Positions 10,312 to 18,982 of a DNA stretch of 64,000 nt are shown piece by piece. The DNA lies in the NCBI RefSeq assembly GCF_014199195.1, contig NZ_JACIJE010000012.1:1-64000 (forward strand). Reading direction: 5' to 3'. The translations under genes were made by a program, and so were the position numbers. Each line of letters opens with the position of its first letter. Within the stretch, counting starts at the first letter, position 1. The notes beneath the pieces were generated by a model that was given only the letters and a program-made list of their open reading frames with translations, searched no databases and had not been told where the DNA came from. The stretch is from Neoroseomonas alkaliterrae. Lineage in GTDB: Bacteria; Pseudomonadota; Alphaproteobacteria; Acetobacterales; Acetobacteraceae.

Positions 10312-11609
10312 GCCTGCCGCCCGGCCACGCCGAGGCGCCGCACTGGTGGGAGGCCGCGCCGCGCCCCGTCCTGCCCGAACAGCCGGTGCCGGCGCGCAGC
10401 GATGCGGTGATCGTCGGCTCGGGCATCACCGGGCTCAATGCCGCGCTGGTGCTCGCGCGCGCGGGGCGGCAGGTGACGGTCTTCGAGGCGGGCGATCCCG
10501 GCGCGGGGGCGAGCACGCGCAATGCCGGCTATGTCGGCCGTTCGCTCAAGCACGACTATTCCGCGCTGCTGCGCCGCCATGGCCGGGCCATGGCCGCCGC
10601 CGTCTATGCCGAGATGCAGGCGGCGAACGACGCGGTGTTCGAGGTGGTCGAGGCCGAGGGCATCGCCTGCCATCTCGAACGCTGCGGGCGGGTGGTGCTC
10701 GCGCATTCGCCGCGGCAGATGCGCGACCTCGCGGCGGAACTCGCGCTGAGGCAGGAGCATCTGGGCGAGGCGCACATGCTGCTCGACCGCGCGGGCGTGG
10801 CCGCCGAGACCGGCTCGGACCGCTTCGCGGGCGGGGCGCTGATCCCGGACCTCGCGGCGCTGCATCCGGGGCTCTACCACGCCGGGCTGCTGGAGCGCGC
10901 GCTGGCGGCCGGCGTCACGGTGCTGGCGCGCACGCCGGCCACCGGCGTGGGCGGCGAACGCGGGGCGCTGCGGGTGGCGAGCACGCGTGGCAGCACCCTG
11001 GCGCGCGAGGTGCTGTTCGCCACCAACGGCTATACCGGCGAAGGCGCGCCCGGCTGGCTGCGCCGCCGTGTCATCCCCTTCGATGCCTGGATGTTCGCGA
11101 CCGAGGTGCTCTCGCCCAACCAGGTCGCGGCGATCCTGCCCGCGAACCGCACCTTCATCGACACCAACCACGACATCCTCTTCGCGCGCCGCTCGCCGGA
11201 CGGGCGGCGCATCCTGTTCGGCGGGCAGACCGGCGTGCGGCCGCGCCCGGTGCGCGAGCGCGCCGCGGCGCTGCATGCGCTCGCGGCCTCGGTGCTGCCG
11301 GGCATGGCGGGGCTGCGCGTGGACCAGGCCTGGACGGGGCGCTGCGCGGGGACGCTCGACCTCTATCCGCACCTCGCGGAGCGCGACGGGGTGTGGTTCG
11401 CGGGCGGCTACTGCTTCGCCGGCGTGCCGATGGGGACCTATCTCGGTCGCAAGGCGGCGTGGCAGATGCTGGGGCGGGCGGAGGGCGCCACGCATTTCGC
11501 GACCCGCCCCTTCCCCGGCCAGCCGCTGCCGGAGGTGGCGCGGCGGCTGGTGCCGGCGGTGATGGCCTATTGGCGGGCCTGCGACCGGCGGGCGATGCGG
11601 GCGCGGTGA
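10308..11609 (+). CDS. FAD-dependent amine/amino-acid oxidoreductase (DAO family)
   Basis: 433 residues. An FAD-binding GxGxxG is at 37-42 (VGSGITGLNAALVLARAG), with the acidic end of beta-2 in TVFEA, then GASTRNAGYVG, the GAS-x-R-N-x-G signature of DAO enzymes related to gamma-glutamylputrescine oxidase and glycine oxidase. The C-terminal FAD loop is FAGGYCFAGVPMGTYLG. It oxidises a C-N bond of an amine or amino acid in these families; the exact substrate is unknown. GTG start overlaps the preceding dehydrogenase stop (GTGA), so the pair forms an operon. Confidence 0.88.
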   Translation: MSLPPGHAEAPHWWEAAPRPVLPEQPVPARSDAVIVGSGITGLNAALVLARAGRQVTVFEAGDPGAGASTRNAGYVGRSLKHDYSALLRRHGRAMAAAVYAEMQAANDAVFEVVEAEGIACHLERCGRVVLAHSPRQMRDLAAELALRQEHLGEAHMLLDRAGVAAETGSDRFAGGALIPDLAALHPGLYHAGLLERALAAGVTVLARTPATGVGGERGALRVASTRGSTLAREVLFATNGYTGEGAPGWLRRRVIPFDAWMFATEVLSPNQVAAILPANRTFIDTNHDILFARRSPDGRRILFGGQTGVRPRPVRERAAALHALAASVLPGMAGLRVDQAWTGRCAGTLDLYPHLAERDGVWFAGGYCFAGVPMGTYLGRKAAWQMLGRAEGATHFATRPFPGQPLPEVARRLVPAVMAYWRACDRRAMRAR

Positions 11610-11813
11610 CGCCCGCCCGCCCCGCCCCGGGCGGCGGCCGGCTCGCGGCGGCCCGGCGCGGTTCGCGCGTGCTGTGCGCGGAGCGGGCGCCCGCGCGGCC
11701 TGCATGGCGCCGCCGCGTCCCTGCATGCCCGCGCGCCGGCCTGCTCCGGCACGCCGCACGCGGAGAAGGGACGCGGCCTTGCCGCCGCCTTCGCTGCGGC
11801 GCAGCATGAGGCC

Positions 11814-13007
11814 ATGACCCCCCCGCCGGACGACGAGGCCGCCAGCCGCGCGCGCATGCGCCGGGTGCTCGCGATGTATGGCCCGGCGGTCTTCGCCGGC
11901 GCGCTCGCCACCCGCGCGACCGACCCGGTGGTGGCCGACATCGCCGCCGATTTCGGCACCACCGCCGCCCAGGTGGCGCTGCTCGGCACCGCCTACACCC
12001 TGCCCTTCGCCCTGGTGCAGCCCATCCTCGGCCCGGTGGCGGACGCGATCGGCAAGCGGCGGGTGGTGACGGTCTGCGTCGGGCTGCTGTGCGTGATGCT
12101 CGCGCTCTCGGCGCTCGCGGCCTCGCTCGGCTGGCTGATGGCCTTCCGCGCGCTCTCCGGCGCGGCGGCGGGCGGCATGATGCCGCTGACGCTCGCCATC
12201 ATGGCCGATGCCGTGCCGCTGAAGGAGCGGCAGGTGGCGCTGTCGCGCATGCTGGTCTTCGGCATCTCCGGCCAGATCGCGGGCGGGGCCATCGCCGGGC
12301 CCGTCGCCGCGGTGGCGGGCTGGCGCGGCATGCTCGTGCTCTGCGCCGCCGCGGCCGTGGCCGGGCTGCTCGCGCTGCTGACGGCGGGGCGCGGGGCGGC
12401 GCCCGAGGCCGTCACGCGCTACGACCCGGTGCTCGCCGCCAGGCGCTACCGCGGCATCCTGCGCAACCCCAGCGCCGTGCCGCTCTATGCCTCGGTCGCG
12501 ATCGAGGGCGCGCTCGTCTTCGGCTCCTTCCCCTTCATCGCGCCGCTGATGATTGCCCGCGGCATCGGCGGCACCACCGAGGCGGGGCTCGCCATCGGCG
12601 CCTTCGGCATCGGCGGCCTCGCCTATGCGGCGATGGCGCGGCCGCTGCTCGGCCGCTTCGGCCAGGCGGGGGTGGTGCGGATCGGGGGCGGGGTCGGCTT
12701 CCTGGCCCTGGCGGGGCTCGCCCTGGCGCCCGCCCTGGCGGTGGCGGTCGGCGCCGGCTTCCTGCTCGGCACCGCCTTCTACATGATCCACAACGCGATC
12801 CAGACGCGGGCCACGGAACTCTCGCCGCAGTTCCGCGGCAGCGCGGTCTCGCTGCACGCCTTCTCCTTCTTCGCGGGGCAGTCGCTCGGGCCGGTGGCCT
12901 TCGGCCTGGGGGCGGCGACGATCGGGCTCGGGGCCTCGCTCGGGGTGGCGGCGGTGCTGCTGGCCGTGCTGGCCTGGTCGCTGGCGAGACGCCCGGCACA
13001 GGGCTGA
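11814..13007 (+). CDS. MFS transporter
   Basis: 397 residues with about twelve hydrophobic helices. The loop between helices 2 and 3 reads GPVADAIGKRRVV, the MFS motif A (G-x3-D-x2-G-x-R-x2), and helix 4 has FRALSGAAAGGMMPL. The N-terminal pattern resembles drug/metabolite:H+ antiporters (DHA1 type), but the substrate cannot be inferred. The last charged residues (LARRPAQG) mark a short cytoplasmic tail. It is monocistronic: 204 bases separate it from the upstream flavoprotein gene and a hairpin follows its stop. Confidence 0.88.
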   Translation: MTPPPDDEAASRARMRRVLAMYGPAVFAGALATRATDPVVADIAADFGTTAAQVALLGTAYTLPFALVQPILGPVADAIGKRRVVTVCVGLLCVMLALSALAASLGWLMAFRALSGAAAGGMMPLTLAIMADAVPLKERQVALSRMLVFGISGQIAGGAIAGPVAAVAGWRGMLVLCAAAAVAGLLALLTAGRGAAPEAVTRYDPVLAARRYRGILRNPSAVPLYASVAIEGALVFGSFPFIAPLMIARGIGGTTEAGLAIGAFGIGGLAYAAMARPLLGRFGQAGVVRIGGGVGFLALAGLALAPALAVAVGAGFLLGTAFYMIHNAIQTRATELSPQFRGSAVSLHAFSFFAGQSLGPVAFGLGAATIGLGASLGVAAVLLAVLAWSLARRPAQG

Positions 13008-13631
13008 GGGAACGGAAGGTGATTCACGCGCCCGGATCGCGATGGCCGGGTTGCGATGAATCAAGCACTTGGTCCGAGTCGCGCGAACGAATCGCTGACG
13101 ACCGCCGCCCGATTCGCAAAGCCGCCTGAAATCAAAGGCTTGTGGTGCGCCCCGGGGCGCGGGCACAAGCGTGTTCGCGCTCCGTGCGCGCCCCGGTCCC
13201 GAGTCGCGGCCGATTCGCACGGAGCGTCTCCGGTGCGGCTCCGTGGGGCGTCGCGGCGGGACCGATCGCGCCACCCGCGAACCCGCTGATGCCGGAGCAG
13301 GCGCGGAAAGGGCCGCGGTCCGATGCGCAGCCCGGCGCAGCGTCGCGGCCGATCCGCCTGCGACTGTTCGGGCGCAGCCGCGCGCGCCGTTCGGGGGGGG
13401 CAGGGGGAACAACGCGCGCTCGCAAACGCCCGACAAGCGGTGCGAAAGACCGCGTGGCGCGTTTTCGCTCCGGCGCGGCGGGGACGATGGAGCGAACCAG
13501 CCCTCGGCACGCCGCGCGCGGGATCTGCGCCGCATCATCCGGTCCGGCACAGCGGGAGGGCGGTTTCCCGCCGGGGCGAAAGCGCCCTAGGCTCGCGCCC
13601 AACACCGAAGGAACCGCCGAGGAGAACGCCC
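13008..13631. other. Long gene-free spacer
   Basis: 624 bases between the MFS gene and the binding-protein gene. Besides the hairpin at its left end it contains a 14-base perfect palindrome GCGCCCCGGGGCGC (13147-13160) and a 12-base direct repeat GTCGCGGCCGAT (13203-13214 and 13342-13353). No open frame shows family resemblance. GGAGAA at 13621-13626 is the ribosome binding site of the next gene. Confidence 0.5.
13020..13063 (+). terminator. Imperfect long hairpin after the MFS gene
   Basis: TGATTCA (13020-13026) and TGAATCA (13057-13063) form perfect outer arms; CCCGG and CCGGG pair inside them with small mismatches. It begins 13 bases after the stop codon. Terminator function is likely from position, but no T tract follows. 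Confidence 0.4.
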
Positions 13632-15209
13632 ATGATCCGTCGCCGCTCGCTCTTCGCCGCCGGCGCGGCCGGCCTCGCCGCCGCGCCGGCCATCGCGCAG
13701 AACACGCGCGCCACCACGCTGCGCTTCGTGCCCCAGGCCAACCTCTCGGTGCTCGATCCGATCTTCACCACCGCGACGGTGACGGGGAACCACGGCTACC
13801 ACGTCTACGACACGCTCTACGGCGTGGACGCGCAGCTCCGCCCGCAGCCGCAGATGGTCGAGGGGCACGAGGTCTCCGCCGACGGCCTCACCTGGTCCTT
13901 CCGCCTGCGGGAGGGGCTGCGCTTCCACGACGGCAGCCCGGTGCGCTCGGCCGACTGCGTGGCCTCCATCACCCGCTGGTGCGCGCGCGAGCCCTTCGGC
14001 CAGTTGCTCGCCCGCGTGGTCGAGGAATGGACCGTCCGGGACGACCGCAACTTCCGCGTCCGCCTCAAGCGCGCCTTCCCGCTCCTGCTCGACGCGCTGG
14101 CCAAGCCGGATTCCTCGACGCTGTTCGTGATGCCCGAGCGGATCGCGAGCACCGATCCGGGCCGCGCCATCACCGAGGTGATCGGCTCCGGCCCCTACCG
14201 CTTCATCGCCGGCGAATACAATTCCGGCAGCCGCGTGGTGTACGAGAAGTTCGACGGCTACGTCCCGCGCAGCGAGCCGCCCTCCTGGACCTCGGGCGGC
14301 AAGGTCGCGCATTTCCGGCGCATCGAGTGGCACATCCTGCCCGACCCCGCGACCGCCGCCGCCGCCCTGCAGAACGGCGAGGTGGACTGGTGGGAGCGGC
14401 CGCACCCCGATCTCGGCGCGCTGCTCGCGCGCTCCCGCGACGTGCGGCGGGAGGTGACGGACCCGAACGGGCGGCTCGCGGTGATGCGCATGAACTGCCT
14501 GCACCCGCCCTTCGACAACGCCGCCATCCGCAAGGCGGTGCGCCTTTCCGTGCTGCAGGAGGACTACATGCGCGCCTCCCGCGGCGATGCGCGGGAGGAC
14601 TGGGACATCACCCGCAGCCTCTGGCCGCGCGGTACGCCCTATTACCGCGACGAGGGCGAGGCGATGATGCCCGGCAACCTCGATGCCGCCCGCGCCGCGC
14701 TGCGCGAGGCGGGCTATGCCGGCCAGCGCGTGGTCATCATCAACCCGACGGACTTCCCCGATATCGGCCCGCTCGGCCTGGTCTCGGCAGACCGCCTGAA
14801 GCGGATCGGGATGAACATCGACCTCGCCGACAGCGACTGGGGCACCGTTGTGCAGCGGCGCAACAACCGCGAATCCGTGGACCGCGGCGGCTGGTCCATG
14901 CTGCACACCACGGGCGGGGCCACGGCCTGGGCCAACCCGGCGCTGTCCTTCCTGGTGCGCGGCCAGGGCACGCGCGGCTGGTTCGGCTGGTGGGAGAGCG
15001 CGCGCGCCGAGGAACTGGCCGAGGCCTGGCTCTACGAGCGCGACCCGGCGCGGCAGGCCGCGATCGCGCACGAACTCGGCCGGCACGCGCTGGAGGAGGC
15101 GGCCTTCCTGCCGCTCGGCCAGTTCCGCATCCGCACGGCCTTCCGCCGGGACATCACGGGCATCCTGCAGGGCTCCTCGCCCTATCCGTGGAACGTGCGG
15201 CGGGGCTGA
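13632..15209 (+). CDS. ABC transporter substrate-binding protein, peptide/nickel type (SBP_bac_5)
   Basis: 525 residues. A signal peptide with an arginine-rich start (MIRRRSLFAAGAAGLAAAPA, then IAQ) ends in AIAQ. The mature protein has the family 5 landmarks: DGLTWSFRLREGLRFHDGSP near residue 85 and GSGPYRFIAGEYNSGSRVVY about 100 residues later. The RRRS at the start is compatible with Tat export, as in many Acetobacteraceae receptors. No permease or ATPase gene is adjacent, so it is an orphan receptor that must share a membrane complex encoded elsewhere, possibly the one at 30.6-35.6 kb. Ligand unknown. Confidence 0.9.
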   Translation: MIRRRSLFAAGAAGLAAAPAIAQNTRATTLRFVPQANLSVLDPIFTTATVTGNHGYHVYDTLYGVDAQLRPQPQMVEGHEVSADGLTWSFRLREGLRFHDGSPVRSADCVASITRWCAREPFGQLLARVVEEWTVRDDRNFRVRLKRAFPLLLDALAKPDSSTLFVMPERIASTDPGRAITEVIGSGPYRFIAGEYNSGSRVVYEKFDGYVPRSEPPSWTSGGKVAHFRRIEWHILPDPATAAAALQNGEVDWWERPHPDLGALLARSRDVRREVTDPNGRLAVMRMNCLHPPFDNAAIRKAVRLSVLQEDYMRASRGDAREDWDITRSLWPRGTPYYRDEGEAMMPGNLDAARAALREAGYAGQRVVIINPTDFPDIGPLGLVSADRLKRIGMNIDLADSDWGTVVQRRNNRESVDRGGWSMLHTTGGATAWANPALSFLVRGQGTRGWFGWWESARAEELAEAWLYERDPARQAAIAHELGRHALEEAAFLPLGQFRIRTAFRRDITGILQGSSPYPWNVRRG

Positions 15210-15216
15210 GACCGGT

Positions 15217-15241
15217 GGGCGAAGGGCCGGACCCTTCGCCC
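15217..15241. terminator. Bidirectional hairpin between convergent genes
   Basis: GGGCGAAGGG and CCCTTCGCCC form a perfect 10-bp stem with a 5-base loop in the 40-base gap between the binding-protein gene and the convergent gene. The position suggests it ends both transcripts. Confidence 0.65.
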
Positions 15242-15249
15242 GCCTCGCG

Positions 15250-16125
15250 TCAGCGCGGCTGGAAGCCGCTCGCGACCAGGGTGAAGCGGCGCAGGTCCAC
15301 CCGTTGCTCGCGCAGCACGGCCTGCGCGACCTCCTCGCGGAAGGCGGCGAGCGCGGCGCGGTTGCCGGCGTTGCGCAGATCCTGGTGGCGGATGGCGATG
15401 GCCATGGCATGGAAGGCGAGGCGCTCGGCCGTCGCCTGACGCTCGGCCTCGGTCTGGCCCGCCATGGCGGGATCGGCCGCCAGCATCTGCCGCGCCTGCC
15501 CGCGCACCGCGGCGATGCCGGCGGGCTGCGCCAGCGCATCGCCGCCGGTCGCGACCTCCCAGGCGATGAGGTAGAAGGCGGCGACGACATCGGCGAGGTC
15601 GCGCGGATCGTAGCCGTGGCGCGTCAGCAGCGCGTCGAACTGCCGCCAGATCGCGCCGCTTTCCACCGCCGGGCGCAGCCGCGCCGGATCCTGCCCGCCG
15701 GGCAGGGTGGAGGAGAGCACCTCCTGCCGGATGCGCGCGGAGATGGCGGGATCGGCCCGGTAGGCCGTCGTGCCGGGGACGAGCCCGGTGCCGGTCTGGC
15801 GCGGCAGGGGTTCGGGCTTCGCTGTGGGTGGCAGGAGGGCGGGGCCGATGCCCGCGCCCCCCGGACCGGGGGCGACGGCGCCGCGCGGCGGCAGCGCCTG
15901 CGGCGCGGCGCCGGGCGCCGGCGTGATCGGCACCAGCACGGCCTGATCGGGCGCGGGAAAGAGCCGCAGCCCGGCACCCACCGCGGCGGAGCCGTCGGGC
16001 GAAAGGACACCGTAGGGCAGCATGGCGGGACGGCCATCGGCCATGCCCGGCTGGGCCTTCGCGGCACCCGGGCCGGCCAGCGCGCCTACCAGGGCTGCCA
16101 CGGCGATCAGCAGGCGTTCGGCCAT
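15250..16125 (-). CDS. Exported protein of unknown function, DUF6683-like
   Basis: 291 residues. A signal peptide (MAERLLIAVAALVGALAGPG, then AAKAQ) is followed by a proline/alanine-rich region and, from about residue 120, a helical domain with DPAISARIRQEVL, HGYDPRDLADVVAAFYLIAWEV and a C-terminal stretch before FTLVASGFQPR. The DPxDLADxxAAxxxxxWxV pattern recalls the DUF6683 family of alphaproteobacterial periplasmic proteins, but I recall that family only loosely. The ATG chosen is the one that yields the signal peptide. No catalytic motif is visible. Confidence 0.7.
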   Translation of the reverse strand: MAERLLIAVAALVGALAGPGAAKAQPGMADGRPAMLPYGVLSPDGSAAVGAGLRLFPAPDQAVLVPITPAPGAAPQALPPRGAVAPGPGGAGIGPALLPPTAKPEPLPRQTGTGLVPGTTAYRADPAISARIRQEVLSSTLPGGQDPARLRPAVESGAIWRQFDALLTRHGYDPRDLADVVAAFYLIAWEVATGGDALAQPAGIAAVRGQARQMLAADPAMAGQTEAERQATAERLAFHAMAIAIRHQDLRNAGNRAALAAFREEVAQAVLREQRVDLRRFTLVASGFQPR

Positions 16126-16241
16126 GACGCGCGCCCCTTGCAGGAGACTGACGCGGCGGAGGATCGGCCTTCCGCCGCGCGGATTCAAGCCGGGCGCGTC
16201 ACACGCCGTGAAGCGTTTCGGCGCCCGGATTCGCGCGCGCC

Positions 16242-16850
16242 CTATTCGAGGCGCGCCGCCTCCTCGAAGGACAGGCGCGGGTTGCGAGGGAACAGTCCGG
16301 CCGGGTCGCCATAGCCGAGATTGACCAGGAAGTTGGACTTCCAGTTGGTGCCGGCGAGGAAGGCCTCGTCCACCTTCGCGTTGTCGAAGCCGCTCATCGG
16401 CCCGGCATCGAGGCCGACCGCGCGCGCGGCGAGAATCAGGTAGGCGCCCTGCAGCGAGCCGTTGCGGAAGGCGGTCTGCTCGGCGAAGGAATAGGAGCCG
16501 GTGAACCAGGTCTTCGCATCCGGCGCGTGCGGGAAGAGCTCCGGCAGCCTGTCGTAGAAGTTCAGGTCGTGCGCGACGATCACGGTGACCGGCGCGGTCA
16601 TCGTCTTCTCGACATTGCCGGCCGAGAGCGCGGGCTTGAGCTTCGCCTTGCCTTCCGGGGTGCGCACGAAGACGAAGCGCGCGGGCGAGGCATTGGCCGA
16701 GGTCGGCCCCCATTTCAGCAGGTCGTAGAGCTCGCGCAGCTTCGCATCCGGCACCGGCCGGTCGGTCCACTTGTTGTGGGTCCGCGCCTCGCGGAAGAGG
16801 CGGTCGAGGGCACGGTCGTCGAGGGTCTCGTTCGCGGTGGTCGCGTCCAT
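16242..16850 (-). CDS. rutE: Nitroreductase-family malonic semialdehyde reductase, RutE/HadB type
   Basis: 202 residues, close to RutE of E. coli. The FMN-binding N-terminal sequence [37 protein letters not shown], and [16 protein letters not shown] near the C-terminus are typical of the RutE/HadB branch, which reduces malonic semialdehyde or related aldehydes with NADPH and FMN. No other pyrimidine-degradation (rut) gene is nearby, so the physiological role is open. Two ATGs are three codons apart; the inner one has a GGCTGGA stretch at better spacing. Confidence 0.85.
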   Translation of the reverse strand: MDATTANETLDDRALDRLFREARTHNKWTDRPVPDAKLRELYDLLKWGPTSANASPARFVFVRTPEGKAKLKPALSAGNVEKTMTAPVTVIVAHDLNFYDRLPELFPHAPDAKTWFTGSYSFAEQTAFRNGSLQGAYLILAARAVGLDAGPMSGFDNAKVDEAFLAGTNWKSNFLVNLGYGDPAGLFPRNPRLSFEEAARLE

Positions 16851-16883
16851 GTCGGTCATCCAGCCTGGTTGAGGGGCCTGGCC

Positions 16884-16918
16884 CCCGGCCGGCAAGGGTT
16901 GGGCCCTTGCCAGCCGGG
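16884..16918 (-). terminator. Strong hairpin between nfuA and the nitroreductase gene
   Basis: GGCAAGGG and CCCTTGCC pair around TTGGG, extended outward after one mismatch by CCCGGC/GCCGGG, a 14-bp stem in total. It lies downstream of nfuA on the minus strand and upstream of the nitroreductase start, so it could end the nfuA transcript. No T tract is seen. The CAAGGG/CCCTTG core is reminiscent of one hairpin of the repeat element at 53.3 kb. Confidence 0.45.
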
Positions 16919-17050
16919 CGTCAGGCTCCGGTTTCGCGCGCGGCCGTCCGGCCGGCCCCGCGGCATGGGTGGGGATATGGCCGCCTCGGGCCGCGCCGCC
17001 ATGCCCGGCCGGGAATGGCGGCGATCACCCGCGCCAATGACGGCGGGGCG

Positions 17051-17620
17051 TCAGGCCTCCACCTGCTCGACCGCCACCACCTCCGGCACGTAGTGGCGCA
17101 GCATGTTCTCGACCCCGTGCTTGAGCGTGGCGCGCGAGGAGGGGCAGCCCGAGCAGGCGCCCTGCATGTGCAGCCGCACGATGCCGTCGCGGAAGCCGCG
17201 GAACACGATGTCCCCGCCGTCGCCGGCCACCGCGGGGCGCACGCGGGTGTCCAGCAGTTCCTTGATCTGCGCCACGATCTCCTGGTCCGCCGGGTCGTAG
17301 TCGTCGCCGTGCTCGCCCTCGGCCTCGCCGGCCTCGAGCACCGGCATGCCGGAGAGGAAATGCTCCATCACCGCGCCCAGCACCCGCGGGCGCAGCAGCG
17401 TCCAGTCGGCGTCGTGCACCTTGGTCACGGTGACGAAATCGGCGCCGAGGAAGACGCGGGCGACATCGCCGACCTGGAAGATGCGCTCGGCAAGGGGGGA
17501 GCGGCCGGCGGCCTCGGCGGCGGAGGTGAAATCCGCCGTGCCGCGGCTGCCGAGCACGTCGCGCCCGGGCAGGAACTTCAGCGTGGCGGGGTTCGGGGTG
17601 GCCTCGGTCTCGATGAACAT
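17051..17620 (-). CDS. nfuA: Fe-S scaffold/carrier protein, Nfu (NifU-like)
   Basis: 189 residues with both Nfu parts. The Nfu N-terminal domain (1-90) begins MFIETEATPNPATLKFLPGR, the hallmark of the alphaproteobacterial/mitochondrial NFU1 type. The NifU C-terminal domain (about 112-185) has GACSGCPSS with C156 and C159, the pair that holds a 4Fe-4S cluster at a dimer interface. It delivers clusters to target enzymes. Here an acidic insert (GEAEGEHGDDYDP) separates the domains. Single gene, with its own start at the family N-terminus. Confidence 0.95.
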   Translation of the reverse strand: MFIETEATPNPATLKFLPGRDVLGSRGTADFTSAAEAAGRSPLAERIFQVGDVARVFLGADFVTVTKVHDADWTLLRPRVLGAVMEHFLSGMPVLEAGEAEGEHGDDYDPADQEIVAQIKELLDTRVRPAVAGDGGDIVFRGFRDGIVRLHMQGACSGCPSSRATLKHGVENMLRHYVPEVVAVEQVEA

Positions 17621-17699
17621 GGCGGGGTTCCGCGCAGGGAATGGATACCCGACCTATGTGGTCCGGTTTGACGCGCGGCGCAACTCTGCGAGGCCCGGC

Positions 17700-18206
17700 T
17701 CAGGTGATCCGGTCGAGTTCCTTCTCGTCCAGCGTGCCGGGCACCAGCGTCATCGGCACCGTCAGACGGCTGGCGTAGCGGCCGGTCAGCGCGGTGATCA
17801 GCGGGCCCGGCCCGCCGCTGCCGGGCGCCATGGCCAGCACCAGGATCGAGATGCGCGGATCCTCCTCGAGCAGCGCCAGCAGCTCGTCCCGCGGCTCGCC
17901 CTCGCGGATGATGAGGATGGGAAAGCCGCCCGTGATCTCGTTCACCTCGGCGGCGAGGCCGCCGAGCAGCTTCTCGGCCTCCTGCCGCCGCTCCTCCTGC
18001 ATCATGGCGCCGACGCCGGCCCATTCGACGAGGCCTGCGGGCTCGATCACCCGCAGCAGCGCGACGCGGCCGCCGCCCTTGCGCGCGCGCAGGCAGGCGT
18101 AGCGCAGCGCCACCGCGCGCTCGGGGCTGTCGTCCACCACGACCAGGAAGATGCGATCGCGCTTCGCGGCGGTCGCGGCGGCGGCGGCTTCCTCGCTTCC
18201 GGGCAT
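17700..18206 (-). CDS. Universal stress protein (UspA family)
   Basis: 168 residues with one Usp domain. FLVVVDDSPERAVALRYA holds the first strand and Asp of the nucleotide-binding fold. The C-terminal part has ISILVLAMAPGSGGPGPL and TVPMTLVPGT, a version of the G-x2-G-x9-G(S/T) ATP-binding loop. It is last in a minus-strand operon after tauE and the TIGR02186 gene (9-base gap), a neighbourhood conserved in alphaproteobacteria. The role is a cytoplasmic stress-responsive ATP- or AMP-binding protein; the partner is unknown. Confidence 0.9.
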   Translation of the reverse strand: MPGSEEAAAAATAAKRDRIFLVVVDDSPERAVALRYACLRARKGGGRVALLRVIEPAGLVEWAGVGAMMQEERRQEAEKLLGGLAAEVNEITGGFPILIIREGEPRDELLALLEEDPRISILVLAMAPGSGGPGPLITALTGRYASRLTVPMTLVPGTLDEKELDRIT

Positions 18207-18214
18207 GTCGGTCC

Positions 18215-18982
18215 TCAGCTCCGGCGGAACAGGACGCTGCCGAGCCAGCCCGCCAGGGCGGCCAGCAGGATGCAGGCGATACCATAAAGCAGCGGCGCGT
18301 TCCGCGCGACCGAGGCGATCGAGGCCGCGGTGCCCACCCGGTCCACGCGCAGGAAGAGTTCCTGCCGCGCGACGATGCGCCGCTCGCGCACCAGCAGCAC
18401 CTCGACGCGGTAGTCGCCGGTCTGCACCGTGTCGGGGAAGGAGACGCGGGCGCTGAACAGCCGCCCGCCGGCCAGCGCGACCGGCGCGGCGTATTCCTGC
18501 CAGCGCCCGTCCTGCTGCTTGAGCTCGAGCAGCGCGGCGCGGAAGGCCGGGGCCTGGGCGCCCTCGGCGCGCAGCGGCAGGGCATCGAGGCCGAGCCGGG
18601 CGGCGCGGCGCACATCCTCGGGCAGCACCTCCCAGACCGGGCGCGTCGAGGCGAGCGCGTAGAAGCCGGGGATGTCGGGGAACACGGCGGCCGGCCCGTT
18701 CACCCAGAAGCCGAGGACATTGACCTTGCGCCGCACCACCGCCGGCTGGGAGGGGCCCCAGGCGACGATCACCACATCCTCCCCGCTCTCGGGGCCGATC
18801 AGCCGCTCGGTGGCGCCGAACACCATCACCGAGGCGCCGGTGAAGCCGGTCGTGATCTCCACCCGGTCGGTCGAGATGTCGGCGGTGAGCTGCGGCGTGC
18901 TCGCGGCCCCGGGCGCCTGCGCGGCAGCCGGCGCCCCGAGGCCGAGCAGCGCCGCCAGGGCGAGCGCCGCGAGCCGCCTCAC
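18215..18982 (-). CDS. TIGR02186 family periplasmic/membrane-anchored protein
   Basis: 255 residues from a GTG that overlaps the tauE stop (GTGA). A signal peptide (RRLAALALAALLGLGAPAAA) precedes a beta-rich periplasmic part with LTADISTDRVEITTGFTGA and VMVFGATE, and the protein ends in a single membrane helix with basic tail (LYGIACILLAALAGWLGSVL). This layout and sequence fit TIGR02186, a family almost always beside a TauE/SafE sulfite exporter in alphaproteobacteria. Its biochemical role is not established; translational coupling to tauE implies joint function. Confidence 0.88.
   Translation of the reverse strand: MRRLAALALAALLGLGAPAAAQAPGAASTPQLTADISTDRVEITTGFTGASVMVFGATERLIGPESGEDVVIVAWGPSQPAVVRRKVNVLGFWVNGPAAVFPDIPGFYALASTRPVWEVLPEDVRRAARLGLDALPLRAEGAQAPAFRAALLELKQQDGRWQEYAAPVALAGGRLFSARVSFPDTVQTGDYRVEVLLVRERRIVARQELFLRVDRVGTAASIASVARNAPLLYGIACILLAALAGWLGSVLFRRS

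Noticed and set aside
13147-13160. 14-base palindrome as a regulator site
   Set aside because: GCGCCCCGGGGCGC is easily formed by chance in DNA of this composition; mentioned only within the spacer entry.
9357-13550. 1397-codon open frame on the minus strand
   Set aside because: It lies antisense to three convincing genes and has the Arg/Ala/His composition of a shadow.
13061-13605. Overlapping open frames on both strands of the 13 kb spacer
   Set aside because: All six frames are partly open because of GC content; none has a plausible start or a recognisable product.
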